Counted from the stretch's first letter, positions 26,359-35,615 are shown. The stretch is DNA of 64,000 nucleotides from a virus (IMGVR_UViG_3300008963_000002:1-64000), one strand, 5' to 3'. Notes: generated from the sequence alone by a model not told the origin. Numbers and translations: made by a program.

Positions 26359-27306
26359 ATGATAGAAAACCAAAAATATATTTCAAAAATAAACAAACAT
26401 ACTGATGCAGTATTAGATGTTACATTGTCTGACCATATTCATGGGTTTGATATTAATTACTATAATGAATTGCTGTATCATTTAAATAATAGATCAGAAA
26501 AAGTCATTGTAAGAAGTGAGTATATATTTGATGATATCATTAAAGACAAGTATTCAAATATTAAATTTATATTTGATATTAATCTTTGTATTAGTGGCAA
26601 CTTTTATAATGATTTTATAAATTACAATAATCATCCGGAAATAAATTTTAAAAATTTTGTTTGTAGTTTCAATGGCTCTGATCATGTTAGTAGACAACTA
26701 TTAGCTGCAATTTTGAATAATCAAGGGATTTTCAACTTTGATTTTTCGAGTAAAAACTTTTCATATAGTAACGATTGGGTAGTTGGTCAGTTAGAATATC
26801 TAGATTTGAGTAATGATGAAATAAAATTTTACACCGCATTTTTCAAAAATCTTGATGATTTTAACAACAAAATTTATTCTTTTGGGCATGTTCAATATAA
26901 CCATGGAAAAAACATCTATAACTTAGAAAATCAACTTACACAAAGTTTTTTGCATATAGTTTCTGAAACTATGGGAACAAGTTATTATCCTTTTATAACC
27001 GAAAAATTTTTATACAGTGTTGTTACTAGGGGGTTATTTTTAAGTTATGCACAACCAATGTGGCACCAGCACTTAGAAAAATATTATGGATTTAAAAAAT
27101 ATGATAAAATCTTTGATTACGAGTTTGATTTAATTGAGAATCCAGTAAAAAGATTAGTTAAATTGATAGAAATGATATCTAAGTTTAAAAATTTATTATT
27201 TGATGATTGGAGAGATTTATATTTAATGGAACAAGATACAATTGAATATAACTACCATCATTATTTTAGCGGTGATTATTTAAAACATCTTGTTCAATTT
27301 GAGTAA
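26359..27306 (+). CDS. Putative glycosyltransferase (GT10/fucosyltransferase-like C-terminus)
   Basis: 315 residues, strikingly AT-rich and Asn/Ile/Tyr-rich compared with gp32 and UvsX on either side. The C-terminal half has FLHIVSETMGTSYYPFITEKFLYSV, then a LFLSYAQP strand, a CxHLxxYGF-like turn and an acidic D-x-x-x-x-F segment. This is the donor-binding layout of alpha-1,3-fucosyltransferase-type enzymes in phages, resembling the C-terminus of the gene at 44716. The acceptor is unknown. It is inserted between gp32 and uvsX and has no recognisable promoter of its own. Confidence 0.6.
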   Translation: MIENQKYISKINKHTDAVLDVTLSDHIHGFDINYYNELLYHLNNRSEKVIVRSEYIFDDIIKDKYSNIKFIFDINLCISGNFYNDFINYNNHPEINFKNFVCSFNGSDHVSRQLLAAILNNQGIFNFDFSSKNFSYSNDWVVGQLEYLDLSNDEIKFYTAFFKNLDDFNNKIYSFGHVQYNHGKNIYNLENQLTQSFLHIVSETMGTSYYPFITEKFLYSVVTRGLFLSYAQPMWHQHLEKYYGFKKYDKIFDYEFDLIENPVKRLVKLIEMISKFKNLLFDDWRDLYLMEQDTIEYNYHHYFSGDYLKHLVQFE

Positions 27307-27318
27307 TTATAATATAAT
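27290..27318 (+). promoter_or_regulatory. Putative sigma70 promoter for uvsX
   Basis: Two overlapping TATAAT hexamers occur at 27308-27313 and 27313-27318. A weak TTGTTC at 27290-27295 is 17 bases before the second. The -10 is perfect and the -35 poor, so an activator may be needed. Confidence 0.5.
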
Positions 27319-27351
27319 ATACCACAAACAAACTACAAATTAGGAAAAACC

Positions 27352-28428
27352 ATGCCAAAGCCATTTGACGTTTCAAAATTTAGAAAGCAAATTACAAAGT
27401 CTATTGACGGACTTTCAATTGGGTTCAATGACCCCACTGACTGGATCAGCACAGGAAACTATGCTCTAAACTACCTTATTTCAGGCGAGTTTGATAAAGG
27501 AGTTCCTCTTGGAAAGGTCACCGTGTTCGCTGGAGAAAGCGGCAGTGGTAAGAGTTACATGTGCTCAGGAAACATCGCTCGCCATGCTCAGGAGCAAGGA
27601 ATTTATGTAGTTCTTATTGATACAGAAAACGCTCTTGACGAGACTTGGCTACAAGCACTTGGTGTTGATACGGGTGAAGATAAATTACTTCGTCTTAGTA
27701 TGGCTATGGTTGATGATGTTGCTAAAACTATTAGTACATTCATGGCTGATTACAAGAATCTTCCAGATGAAGAAAAGCCAAAGGTTCTTTTTATCATTGA
27801 CTCTCTTGGTATGATGCTTACGCCCACTGATGTAAACCAGTTTGAATCGGGTGATATGAAGGGCGATCTTGGTAGAAAGGCAAAGAGCCTAACTGCACTT
27901 GTCCGCAACTGTGTTAATATGTTTGGTGCATACAATGTAGGAATGGTTTGCACAAACCACACCTATGCAAGTCAGGATATGTTTGACCCAGATGACAAGA
28001 TTTCTGGTGGGCAAGGTTTTGTTTATGCTTCAAGCATTGTTGTTGCAATGAAGAAGATGAAACTCAAAGAAGATGAAGAAGGCAACAAGATTTCTGATGT
28101 AAAGGGCATTCGTGCCGGGTGTAAAGTAATGAAGACTCGTTATGCGAAGCCTTTTGAAAGTGTTCAAGTAAAGATTCCTTATGAGTCAGGAATGAACCCC
28201 TACTCCGGACTTGTAGATCTTGCTGAAAAGAAAGGGTTGCTTGAAAAAGATGGTAATAAACTAAAATTCACCACACCAGACGGAGAAGAAATTAAGCAAT
28301 TCCGCAAAGCTTGGGAACGGAACGATGATGGTTGTTTGGATAGTCTAATGCAACATTTCGTTAAAAAAGAAGAAGTGCTAAGTACTGACGTCATTGACGA
28401 GAACACGGAGGAAAGTGATGTCGATTGA
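27352..28428 (+). CDS. uvsX: RecA-like recombinase UvsX
   Basis: 358 residues. Walker A GESGSGKSY is at 61-69 in the expected UvsX context (GKVTVFAGESG), Walker B is KVLFIIDSLGM, and a TNHTYASQDMFDP segment and a GGQGFVYASSIVV strand correspond to the RecA L2 region and core. It forms filaments on ssDNA and catalyses strand invasion for recombination-dependent replication, with UvsY as mediator and gp32 as competitor, both encoded nearby. The C-terminus is acidic. Confidence 0.95.
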   Translation: MPKPFDVSKFRKQITKSIDGLSIGFNDPTDWISTGNYALNYLISGEFDKGVPLGKVTVFAGESGSGKSYMCSGNIARHAQEQGIYVVLIDTENALDETWLQALGVDTGEDKLLRLSMAMVDDVAKTISTFMADYKNLPDEEKPKVLFIIDSLGMMLTPTDVNQFESGDMKGDLGRKAKSLTALVRNCVNMFGAYNVGMVCTNHTYASQDMFDPDDKISGGQGFVYASSIVVAMKKMKLKEDEEGNKISDVKGIRAGCKVMKTRYAKPFESVQVKIPYESGMNPYSGLVDLAEKKGLLEKDGNKLKFTTPDGEEIKQFRKAWERNDDGCLDSLMQHFVKKEEVLSTDVIDENTEESDVD

Positions 28429-28672
28429 TTTAGCAAATGATTTGTGGACAGAGTTAAAGAATTATATTGACAGGGCTGAAAGAGATGATGCTGCTAAAGT
28501 TGTAGTGGATCTGCTCGGTGATTATGATTTTTCTGCTGACGAGATAGTAGCAGCGTTTAAATCAGATTCGTATGTTAAAGAGGTTATTCAACGAGAACAT
28601 CCAGAAATTGATCTAGATATTGACGAATTAGAAGAAGATGATTACTTTTTTAATGATGAAGACGAAGAATAA
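28418..28672 (+). CDS. Small acidic protein between uvsX and uvsY
   Basis: 84 residues starting at the ATG at 28418 inside the uvsX 3' end, chosen because ACGGAGGAAAG precedes it; a start eight codons earlier would lack this site. It is helical and very acidic, ending in DDYFFNDEDEE. No motif is recognised. Its position in the uvsX-uvsY operon suggests an accessory role in recombination, possibly as a DNA mimic or a regulator of UvsX. Confidence 0.65.
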   Translation: MSIDLANDLWTELKNYIDRAERDDAAKVVVDLLGDYDFSADEIVAAFKSDSYVKEVIQREHPEIDLDIDELEEDDYFFNDEDEE

Positions 28673-28675
28673 CCT

Positions 28676-29128
28676 ATGTGGTATAACCGTGTAACAAATG
28701 ACCTTGGACAACTTCCGAATTTCATTGCTCATTATGAAAAAGAGTTGGAAGAGGCAAAATCTGAGTGCAAACTTTCTGGAATGGTTGAAAGAAACATCAA
28801 AGATCTTCCGGGAATAACAGAGCACAGATTTAATCAATTGCAAGAAATTGAAGCGGTATTAAGTTATCTCAACATAGAATTGAAACGTGTTCGCCGCCGT
28901 CATTTCCAAAAGTATCTAGAAAACTATGCACGTGCCCTAACGAGTAGAGATGCAGAAAAATATGTTGATGGTGAAGATGAAGTTGTTGATTTTGAAACAC
29001 TGATCAATGAAGTTGCTCTAATGCGTAATCGTTGGCTTGGAATAATGAAAGGTTTAGATAATAAAAGTTTTCAAGTAACAAACGTAGTAAAATTAAGAGT
29101 TGCGGGTATGGAAGATATACAGGTTTAA
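28676..29128 (+). CDS. uvsY: Recombination mediator UvsY
   Basis: 150 residues, near T4 UvsY (137). It is mostly helical with the family pattern: an N-terminal LxxLPxFIxxYEKEL helix, a basic RRRHFQKYLENYARALTSRDAEKY helix and the NRWLGIMKGLDNKSFQVTNVVKLRVAGMED C-terminal region (given in parts). It loads UvsX on gp32-coated ssDNA. It is three bases downstream of the small acidic gene. Confidence 0.85.
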   Translation: MWYNRVTNDLGQLPNFIAHYEKELEEAKSECKLSGMVERNIKDLPGITEHRFNQLQEIEAVLSYLNIELKRVRRRHFQKYLENYARALTSRDAEKYVDGEDEVVDFETLINEVALMRNRWLGIMKGLDNKSFQVTNVVKLRVAGMEDIQV

Positions 29129-29130
29129 TA

Positions 29131-29892
29131 ATGTACAAACCATTTACTAGCCCAAAACAAAGTCATGAACATAGTTTGCAAACATTGCGTTTATTGTATG
29201 AATTTGATGATTTTATGGAGAGTGTTGAAACTCTTGCCGATATGGGCTGTGGCGAAGAGGGCTTTGATCTTGAATGGTGGGCAACAAGAACTACACGAGA
29301 TGAAGATAGCCCAGAACCATTAGATATTAAATGTACTGGCATTGATTTAGTAAAAACAACTCGATCTGCGAGAGATCATAAGAACATAGTATATCTACAA
29401 AGAGATTTTGAAAATTTTGATGATGAAAAGAAATTTGATGTCATCTGGTGTCACGATTCTTTTCAGTATGTTTTGAACCCCCTTAAAACCCTTGCTGAAT
29501 GGTGGCATAAAATGACACCGAGTGGGATGCTGGTCTTAATTCTTCCACAATTTACCAACGTGGAGTTTAATGAGTTGGCATTTGATCAATGGCCCGGTTG
29601 TTATCATAATCACACTGTGGTTTCTTTAATTCACCAATTAGCAGTTAATGGATTTGACTGTCGTGATGGGTTTTTTAAAAAAGGCGTTAATGATCCATGG
29701 CTCCACGCAATAGTTTATAAAAGCGAACAACCACCAATGAATCCAAGAACGACAACGTGGTATGATTTGGATGAATGTGAATTAATACCAAAAACAGCAT
29801 CTAAAAGTTTAAAACGGTTTGGGCATGTTAGGCAGCGAGACTTAGTGTTACCATGGCTGGATAAAAGTCTTACATGGTTCGGACAACATTAA
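29131..29892 (+). CDS. SAM-dependent methyltransferase
   Basis: 253 residues. Motif I is LADMGCGEEG at about 35-44, the beta-2 acidic residue appears in GIDLV, and KFDVIWCHDSFQYVLNPL is motif IV with the following helix. MTPSGMLVLILPQ is the usual post-motif strand. The type is similar to methyltransferases found beside glycosyltransferases in marine phages, so a sugar or small-molecule substrate is likely. It starts two bases after uvsY and overlaps the gap before the next glycosyltransferase, placing a surface-modification cluster directly behind the recombination genes. Confidence 0.8.
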   Translation: MYKPFTSPKQSHEHSLQTLRLLYEFDDFMESVETLADMGCGEEGFDLEWWATRTTRDEDSPEPLDIKCTGIDLVKTTRSARDHKNIVYLQRDFENFDDEKKFDVIWCHDSFQYVLNPLKTLAEWWHKMTPSGMLVLILPQFTNVEFNELAFDQWPGCYHNHTVVSLIHQLAVNGFDCRDGFFKKGVNDPWLHAIVYKSEQPPMNPRTTTWYDLDECELIPKTASKSLKRFGHVRQRDLVLPWLDKSLTWFGQH

Positions 29893-29894
29893 AA

Positions 29895-30911
29895 ATGAAA
29901 ATATTATTATTGTCACCCAAATCAGGCATTCCAAAAAGTAAAAAAGAGGTTAATAGTTTTACATCAGTATGGTGCTATTATCTATATCATGAATTAAAAA
30001 CATTTGATATTGAGATAGATTTTTTAGCAGTCCCGCCATTTGATTCTGATGAAGAACTTTCTCAATGGTTTGAAAATTTAGATGTTGAAAAATATCATGG
30101 CATAGTCGCATTAGGTCTTAGATACTTTAGTCAGTTGCCACAAGCAATCGGACAATCTTTATATGATCGTTACCAAGGCATTCTTTGTCAATTATATGAC
30201 GGCAGTCGCTTAGATTCAGATCCCGTAGATGTGACATTTACCTTTAGGGATGATGATTGGAGATATCCTCTTGGATCTTCAAACAATAGATATCAAAGAC
30301 ATCATGATAACAATGTTTTGATAGGATGGGCTGCAGATTCACGATTAATAAAAAGCAAACAACCACGCAAGAAACTTAGCATTCTCGTAGATCATTCTGC
30401 ATTTAATCACAATGCATCAGATCGCTCATTTGATACTCTTATGAATATCAGAAATTTAATACATTCTGGTGTGTATAAGGATCACGGGTTTGATTCAGTT
30501 GAAGTCAGACGATTTGTTTCTGGTGAAGTAGAAATTGTTGATATAGATAATTTTATTATAGAGCGGTATGATAGAAAAGGAATATCATATGTAGATGCTT
30601 GCAAAGAATACTCAAAGTCACATATTTTCTGTGTTACGCATGAAGAAAGCGTTGGACAAGCTATAATTGAAAATGCAACATCCGGTGCGTTAATTCTTAG
30701 CCCTAGAGGGTTGGTGAATAAAGATCGTTTAAACACGACCAGACACATTGAGTGGGATTCTACAATCAACTGGCAATCTACACTGGATGCAATTGATATA
30801 AAAAAATCCAGACAAAAAGCACTTGAAAATTCTTGGCATGATATCAGTAAAAAAATAATTGATACCATTGAAACTCGTTACAATCAAAAACATTCTGGGG
30901 AATCTCTGTGA
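29895..30911 (+). CDS. Glycosyltransferase, GT-B type (putative)
   Basis: 338 residues from the ATG at 29895, preferred to one seven codons upstream that lies inside the previous gene. The N-terminus MKILLLSPKSG is a typical GT-B first strand, and a second Rossmann-like strand begins at KKLSILVDHS. The C-terminal EYSKSHIFCVTHEESVGQAIIENATSGALIL matches the donor-site E-x7-E region of family 4-like enzymes. Acceptor and sugar are unknown. Its stop overlaps the GTG of the next glycosyltransferase. Confidence 0.7.
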   Translation: MKILLLSPKSGIPKSKKEVNSFTSVWCYYLYHELKTFDIEIDFLAVPPFDSDEELSQWFENLDVEKYHGIVALGLRYFSQLPQAIGQSLYDRYQGILCQLYDGSRLDSDPVDVTFTFRDDDWRYPLGSSNNRYQRHHDNNVLIGWAADSRLIKSKQPRKKLSILVDHSAFNHNASDRSFDTLMNIRNLIHSGVYKDHGFDSVEVRRFVSGEVEIVDIDNFIIERYDRKGISYVDACKEYSKSHIFCVTHEESVGQAIIENATSGALILSPRGLVNKDRLNTTRHIEWDSTINWQSTLDAIDIKKSRQKALENSWHDISKKIIDTIETRYNQKHSGESL

Positions 30912-31609
30912 TTAAAATAATTTGTTTAAAGTGGGGTGACAAGTATGGACCAGAATATGCCAATAGATTATACAATGGTATTAAAAGAAACTGTACGCTG
31001 CCATTTGAACTTCATTGTTTCACAGATGATAAAACAGGAATCAATCAAGATATTATAACCCATGATCTTCCATATTCAACGACAGTTGCATCATGGTGGA
31101 ATAAAATATGGTTATTCAGTGACGAAGTACCATTTAAAAAAGATGAAAGAGTATTTTACATTGATTTAGATACCTTAATTACAGGAAATATTGACTATCT
31201 ACTAATGGACAACACAGGTGGGTTGATTATGCTTCAAGACTTTTATTGGGGCTTGGCAAAAACAGCCACACAATCTGCTTCTGGTGTTATGTCATGGAAC
31301 GCGGGAAGATTTACTCATATTTGGAATAGCTTTATTACAGATCCAGAAGCGGCAATGCAATCAGTTCATCCACATGGAGATCAGGTATTCATTGGTAATA
31401 TTGTAAAAAACGAGGTTAAATATTGGCAAGACTTATATCCCGAGCAAATAGTAAGTTTTAAAGTGCATTGTAATCAAGGATTGCCACAAGGTGCAAAAAT
31501 TGTTTGTTTTCATGGTGAGCCGTCTATACCAGATGCAGCAACCAAAGGGTGGAAGTCATGGAAGTACCAAGGAGACCCACAGTCTTGGATAATGGATTGT
31601 TGGAGATAA
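30908..31609 (+). CDS. Glycosyltransferase, GT-A type with DxD motif (copy 1)
   Basis: 233 residues starting with GTG overlapping the upstream stop. The N-terminal CLKWGDKYGPEYANRLYNGIKR is followed by a YIDLDTLI strand, whose D86-x-D88 is the metal-binding DxD motif. A C-terminal KIVCFHGEPSIP segment provides a His typical of GT8-like enzymes. It is paralogous to the protein at 32346. Probably transfers a nucleotide sugar to a glycan or virion protein. Confidence 0.8.
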   Translation: MIKIICLKWGDKYGPEYANRLYNGIKRNCTLPFELHCFTDDKTGINQDIITHDLPYSTTVASWWNKIWLFSDEVPFKKDERVFYIDLDTLITGNIDYLLMDNTGGLIMLQDFYWGLAKTATQSASGVMSWNAGRFTHIWNSFITDPEAAMQSVHPHGDQVFIGNIVKNEVKYWQDLYPEQIVSFKVHCNQGLPQGAKIVCFHGEPSIPDAATKGWKSWKYQGDPQSWIMDCWR

Positions 31610-31612
31610 GCA

Positions 31613-32311
31613 GTGAGTAAAGAATACAGAGTTGTTTCTGTTAATATACCAGCCAAGCAAATTTTTGGTATGGTTGGGCGTTGTGGCGGCGGACATAACT
31701 CTGTATGGACAGACTGGTCACCGGTAGGAAGAGTAAAAAGAAAAAAAATTATTGCAGAATTTGAAGCAGGTCTTGATAAAATATGCGGTCACTATGAAAG
31801 ATTAGAAAAAAGCATATTAGCAGAAGGTTTTCGCAATCCAATTACAATAACATGTGGTCCGCCAAGAAAACGATCATGGGATTGCGTCCCCCCAGAAATG
31901 CACAAAACTGATCCAAAGAAACTTCTTTTTCTAGAAACTACTGTTGGCGGTAGTCGTTTGTGGATTGCACAAAAGTATAATATGACTATTCCTTGTTTAA
32001 TAAATGATTGGACAGGAAGGTTTAGCAGCCATGAAGAATTAACTGATGTTGAACAAATAAAAAAACTGTACGCAGATCCGCCTAAAAAGTTGAATTTTGA
32101 TAGCAGATTAGGACTTATTGAATCCTTTGATACAAAAAAAGTTGGACATCACCTTGGATCTGAGTGGAGCGAAGACAAATTAGTGATTCAACGGGCACCG
32201 TTGTGGGTTGGTATAATGAACAAGTATGGGTACAAGGTTGATAATCTTCCTTCCTTCGTTAATAAAATACTTCTTGACGCTGGAATTGATCAGTCTAAAC
32301 TGTCAAAATAG
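31613..32311 (+). CDS. ParB-like domain protein
   Basis: 232 residues, GTG start three bases after the previous stop. Residues about 60-125 contain YERLEKSILAEGFRNPITI and a GGSRLWIAQKYNMTIPCLI segment. This follows the ParB/sulfiredoxin-like fold order (helix, 'G..nPI.V', GxxR). The N-terminus has a Gly/Cys-rich GRCGGGH loop. ParB-like folds in phages can be nucleases, CTPases or adaptor domains; no further assignment is possible. It lies between two paralogous glycosyltransferases, so it may act in the same pathway, for example on a nucleotide-linked precursor. Confidence 0.6.
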   Translation: MSKEYRVVSVNIPAKQIFGMVGRCGGGHNSVWTDWSPVGRVKRKKIIAEFEAGLDKICGHYERLEKSILAEGFRNPITITCGPPRKRSWDCVPPEMHKTDPKKLLFLETTVGGSRLWIAQKYNMTIPCLINDWTGRFSSHEELTDVEQIKKLYADPPKKLNFDSRLGLIESFDTKKVGHHLGSEWSEDKLVIQRAPLWVGIMNKYGYKVDNLPSFVNKILLDAGIDQSKLSK

Positions 32312-32345
32312 TCAGTTAATATTAAAAAGATAACTTAAAGAATTT

Positions 32346-33047
32346 ATGATAAATGTTATCTGCGTCAAGCACGGCACTCGTTATGGTCCTGAATATGTAA
32401 ATAGACTCCGCAACATGGTGTCTCGTCACCTCATTTTTGATCATAGATTTGTTTGTTTTACAGAAGACAGTAACGGACTAGCATCAGACATTGATGTTAT
32501 TGACTTACCAACAAAACCCGATATTGCAGGTTGGTGGTGCAAACCATACATTTTTTCTCCTGATTTTTTTTCTAAAGGTGAAATTAACTTGTATTTTGAT
32601 TTAGATATGGTTATAGTTAATAATATAAACCATTTTATACGATATGAGCCTAGTAAATTTGTGGGGCTACAAGACCTTGCAAGAATATTTCGGCGTAACT
32701 GGATTAAACTTGGAAGTGCTGTTATGCGTTGGCCAGCACAAAAATATACCGACGTGTGGACAGAATTTGAAAAAAATCACACTGCTATAATAAAAAAATT
32801 TCGCGGTGATCAAGATTGGATTTGGCACTTGTATCGTAATGATCTTCGGTTTTTTCCTGAACAATGGATTCAAAGTTATAAGTGGCAAATACGGCATCGC
32901 AATGAATTAGAAAAAACACGATTTGGATTGCGATTTGCCAAATCAAGAAACCCTGTTATACCTTCAGATACGGCTGTTTTAGCTTTTCATGGCACACCAG
33001 ATGTTGCAGATGTTAAAGATCCAGTGATTGTTAAAAACTGGTGTTAG
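32346..33047 (+). CDS. Glycosyltransferase, GT-A type with DxD motif (copy 2)
   Basis: 233 residues, the same length as the protein at 30908 and sharing its N-terminal pattern (CVKHGTRYGPEYVNRL), the YFDLDMVI strand with D85-x-D87 and the C-terminal AVLAFHGTPD with its His. The middle region has diverged, as expected for a different sugar or acceptor. A 34-base AT-rich gap precedes it. Confidence 0.8.
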   Translation: MINVICVKHGTRYGPEYVNRLRNMVSRHLIFDHRFVCFTEDSNGLASDIDVIDLPTKPDIAGWWCKPYIFSPDFFSKGEINLYFDLDMVIVNNINHFIRYEPSKFVGLQDLARIFRRNWIKLGSAVMRWPAQKYTDVWTEFEKNHTAIIKKFRGDQDWIWHLYRNDLRFFPEQWIQSYKWQIRHRNELEKTRFGLRFAKSRNPVIPSDTAVLAFHGTPDVADVKDPVIVKNWC

Positions 33048-33051
33048 ACTG

Positions 33052-33080
33052 TTGCATTTCTTTCACTCTGCTGATATAAT
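33052..33080 (+). promoter_or_regulatory. Sigma70 promoter for the AAA ATPase/uvsW unit
   Basis: TTGCAT at 33052-33057, 17-base spacer, then a perfect TATAAT at 33075-33080 preceded by TGA. It lies 33 bases before the ATG at 33113. Confidence 0.75.
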
Positions 33081-33112
33081 ACTTTTTCATTCATCGTCAC
33101 AGGGATATTACT

Positions 33113-34117
33113 ATGACACAAGTTCTAGTACATCAGGGCACATATCGTAATTTTACTATTCAGAATCAAGCATTTGATCTGGTAAAAGAGTACAAGGAAG
33201 GAAAGCGAGGCGGTTTTGTCACTGTTCGTAGCAATGGATATTTTGGCTCAGAACACGATGTTGTTCGCATCCGGGTTGATACTCCTGAAAATATTGAAGT
33301 GGGTGAGTTTGATACTGATGTAAATGCTTCATTTAGTCAGCCACAGGAAAGCGATGAAGAGGTGATCAATAGGATTGCTGAGCGTTTTGATATCCTAGAC
33401 AATATGACTCGTGCCACTGTAAACGGTGATGTTCGTGCAATGATTGTTTCTGGTCCTCCCGGCGTTGGCAAGAGCTATGGAATTGAAAAGCAATTGGAAA
33501 AGGCTGGTCTTTTTGACACCATTAGTGCCAAGGAGCAGAAGTACGAGTTTGTCAAAGGTGCAATGACGCCTATTGGTCTTTATTGTCAATTGTACAAGCG
33601 TCGGGAATCAAATAACGTTATTGTATTTGATGATTGTGACAGTGTTTTGCTAGACGATCTCTCTCTTAATATTTTAAAGGCAGCATTAGATACAGGCAAA
33701 ACTCGTCGTATTCACTGGAATGCTGATAGTCACAAACTACGCTCAGAAGACGTACCCAATAATTTTGAATTTCGTGGCAGTGTAATTTTTGTCACTAATC
33801 TGAAGTTTGAAAATGTTCGTAGTAAAAAGTTAGCAGATCACCTTGATGCTCTACAGAGTCGTTGTCACTATCTTGACCTAACTCTGGATACTATGCGGGA
33901 TAAAATTCTGCGTATTCGACAGATTTACCGCAAGGGCGATTTGTTTCAGGACTATGATTTCTCTGCGGATATGGGTGAGGCAATTATTGATTTTATGCAG
34001 GAAAATTGCAATCAACTTCGCGAAGTAAGTCTGCGAATGGCATTAAAGATTGCAGATCTCACAAAGATTTCTAATGATTGGAAATCTCTGGCTAGAAACA
34101 CGTGTATGAGTAAATAA
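33113..34117 (+). CDS. AAA-family ATPase
   Basis: 334 residues. The N-terminal 95 residues are a small beta-rich region. Walker A GPPGVGKS is at 114-121, Walker B is NVIVFDDCDSV, and sensor 1 is GSVIFVTNLKF. A SRCHYLDL arginine segment fits the Arg finger. The C-terminal helices contain NQLREVSLRMALKIADL. It is a stand-alone AAA+ protein conserved, as far as I recall, in marine T4-like phages and distinct from clamp-loader gp44. Its substrate is unknown; linkage to uvsW on one transcript suggests DNA or protein remodelling in replication. Confidence 0.8.
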   Translation: MTQVLVHQGTYRNFTIQNQAFDLVKEYKEGKRGGFVTVRSNGYFGSEHDVVRIRVDTPENIEVGEFDTDVNASFSQPQESDEEVINRIAERFDILDNMTRATVNGDVRAMIVSGPPGVGKSYGIEKQLEKAGLFDTISAKEQKYEFVKGAMTPIGLYCQLYKRRESNNVIVFDDCDSVLLDDLSLNILKAALDTGKTRRIHWNADSHKLRSEDVPNNFEFRGSVIFVTNLKFENVRSKKLADHLDALQSRCHYLDLTLDTMRDKILRIRQIYRKGDLFQDYDFSADMGEAIIDFMQENCNQLREVSLRMALKIADLTKISNDWKSLARNTCMSK

Positions 34118-34125
34118 TTCTTTAT

Positions 34126-35586
34126 ATGAAAGAAGCAACGATTATAGTAAAAGATGAAGTCAATATTAAAATTGAAGGGTTAGATCTTGATACCAGAAGG
34201 CGTCTAACCAATCAATTTAAGTATGAAATTCCCGGGGCTCGTTATATGCCAGCAGTTAGATTGGGTCGCTGGGATGGTAAGGTAGCATTCTTTCAACTCG
34301 GTGGGTCATCGTTCGTTAATTTAATTCCTGAAATCATTCCTATATTAATAGAAGAAAATTACGAAATTAAATTAGACGACCGTCGGGACTACCAAATAGA
34401 TTATAATTTAGAAAAGGTTGATGAACAATCTTTTTCTGACAGGAAGTGGCCTTCAACACACCCTGCTGCTGGTGAATCTATAATGCTGCGTGATTATCAA
34501 GTAGAGATAATCAATAACTTTTTAAAAACCCCTCAATCAATTCAAGAGATAGCTACCGGCAGTGGTAAAACGATAATGACTGCGGCGTTAAGTCAGCGGG
34601 CAGAAAAGCATGGCCGAAGCATAGTTATTGTCCCTAATAAAAGCTTGGTAACACAGACTGAAAAAGACTATACTAACATGGGACTTGATGTTGGTGTATT
34701 TTATGGTGATAGAAAAGAATTTGGTCACCAGCATACAATATGTACTTGGCAAAGTCTTAATGGTTTAATGAAAAACACCAAGAATCAAACTGCCGATATT
34801 TCTATTGGAGAGTTTTTAGAAGACGTTGTTTGTGTAATTGTTGATGAGGTACATAGTGCAAAAGCTGATGCATTAAAAACTCTACTAACAGGTGCAATGG
34901 GACATATTCCAATACGATGGGGATTGACTGGCACGGTACCGAAAGAAGATTATGCATATCAAGCACTACATGTGAGTCTTGGACCAGTTGGGTCACAGTT
35001 ATCTGCATCTGAACTTCAACAGCGTGGCGTATTGGCAAACTGTCATGTGAATATCGTTCAAATGATAGATCATGTAGAGTATAATAATTACCAGAGTGAG
35101 TTAAAGTATCTTCTTGAAGAGCCAGAAAGATTAGATACAATGAGCCGAATTATTAAAAGTGCAAGCGAATCTGGTAATGTTCTTGTGCTTGTTGATAGAG
35201 TTACCGCAGGAAAAGAATTGGAAGCGAGGTTAGATAATTCAGTATTCATTTCTGGCAGTACAAAAGCCACCGATAGACAAGACCATTATGACCAAGTAGC
35301 AGACTCTGAAGGAAAGATTATAATAGCAACTTATGGCGTTGCTGCTGTGGGAATTAACCTTCCTCGAATTTTCAACCTTGTTCTTGTTGAACCGGGTAAG
35401 AGTTTTGTGCGTGTTATCCAGTCCATTGGTCGTGGAATAAGAAAAGCAGAAGACAAAGACCATGTACAGATATGGGATATAACTTCAACGTGTAAGTTTG
35501 CCAAGAGACATCTCACAAAACGAAAACGTTTCTATAAAGAAGCCCAATATCCTTTTTCAATAGAAAAATTAGATTGGCAAAATTAA
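34126..35586 (+). CDS. uvsW: Recombination and repair helicase UvsW
   Basis: 486 residues, near T4 UvsW (503). The N-terminal domain (residues 1-115) is the substrate-binding part, with the R-M/Y-M..VRLGRWDGKVAFFQ pattern. Helicase motifs: Q-like LRDYQVEII, motif I ATGSGKT, motif II DEVH, motif III TGT, and motifs V-VI with VGINLPRI and QSIGRGIRKA. It unwinds branched DNA and drives fork regression, and in T4 it switches origin-dependent to recombination-dependent replication by removing R-loops. Confidence 0.93.
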   Translation: MKEATIIVKDEVNIKIEGLDLDTRRRLTNQFKYEIPGARYMPAVRLGRWDGKVAFFQLGGSSFVNLIPEIIPILIEENYEIKLDDRRDYQIDYNLEKVDEQSFSDRKWPSTHPAAGESIMLRDYQVEIINNFLKTPQSIQEIATGSGKTIMTAALSQRAEKHGRSIVIVPNKSLVTQTEKDYTNMGLDVGVFYGDRKEFGHQHTICTWQSLNGLMKNTKNQTADISIGEFLEDVVCVIVDEVHSAKADALKTLLTGAMGHIPIRWGLTGTVPKEDYAYQALHVSLGPVGSQLSASELQQRGVLANCHVNIVQMIDHVEYNNYQSELKYLLEEPERLDTMSRIIKSASESGNVLVLVDRVTAGKELEARLDNSVFISGSTKATDRQDHYDQVADSEGKIIIATYGVAAVGINLPRIFNLVLVEPGKSFVRVIQSIGRGIRKAEDKDHVQIWDITSTCKFAKRHLTKRKRFYKEAQYPFSIEKLDWQN

Positions 35587-35587
35587 A

Positions 35588-35615
35588 TTGACAAAAATAT
35601 AATAGGTAGTATAAT
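35588..35615 (+). promoter_or_regulatory. Consensus sigma70 promoter after uvsW
   Basis: TTGACA at 35588-35593 and TATAAT at 35610-35615, both perfect, with a 16-base spacer. It starts two bases after the uvsW stop and lies just before the ATG at 35624, giving a very short leader. Should be active early. Confidence 0.82.
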
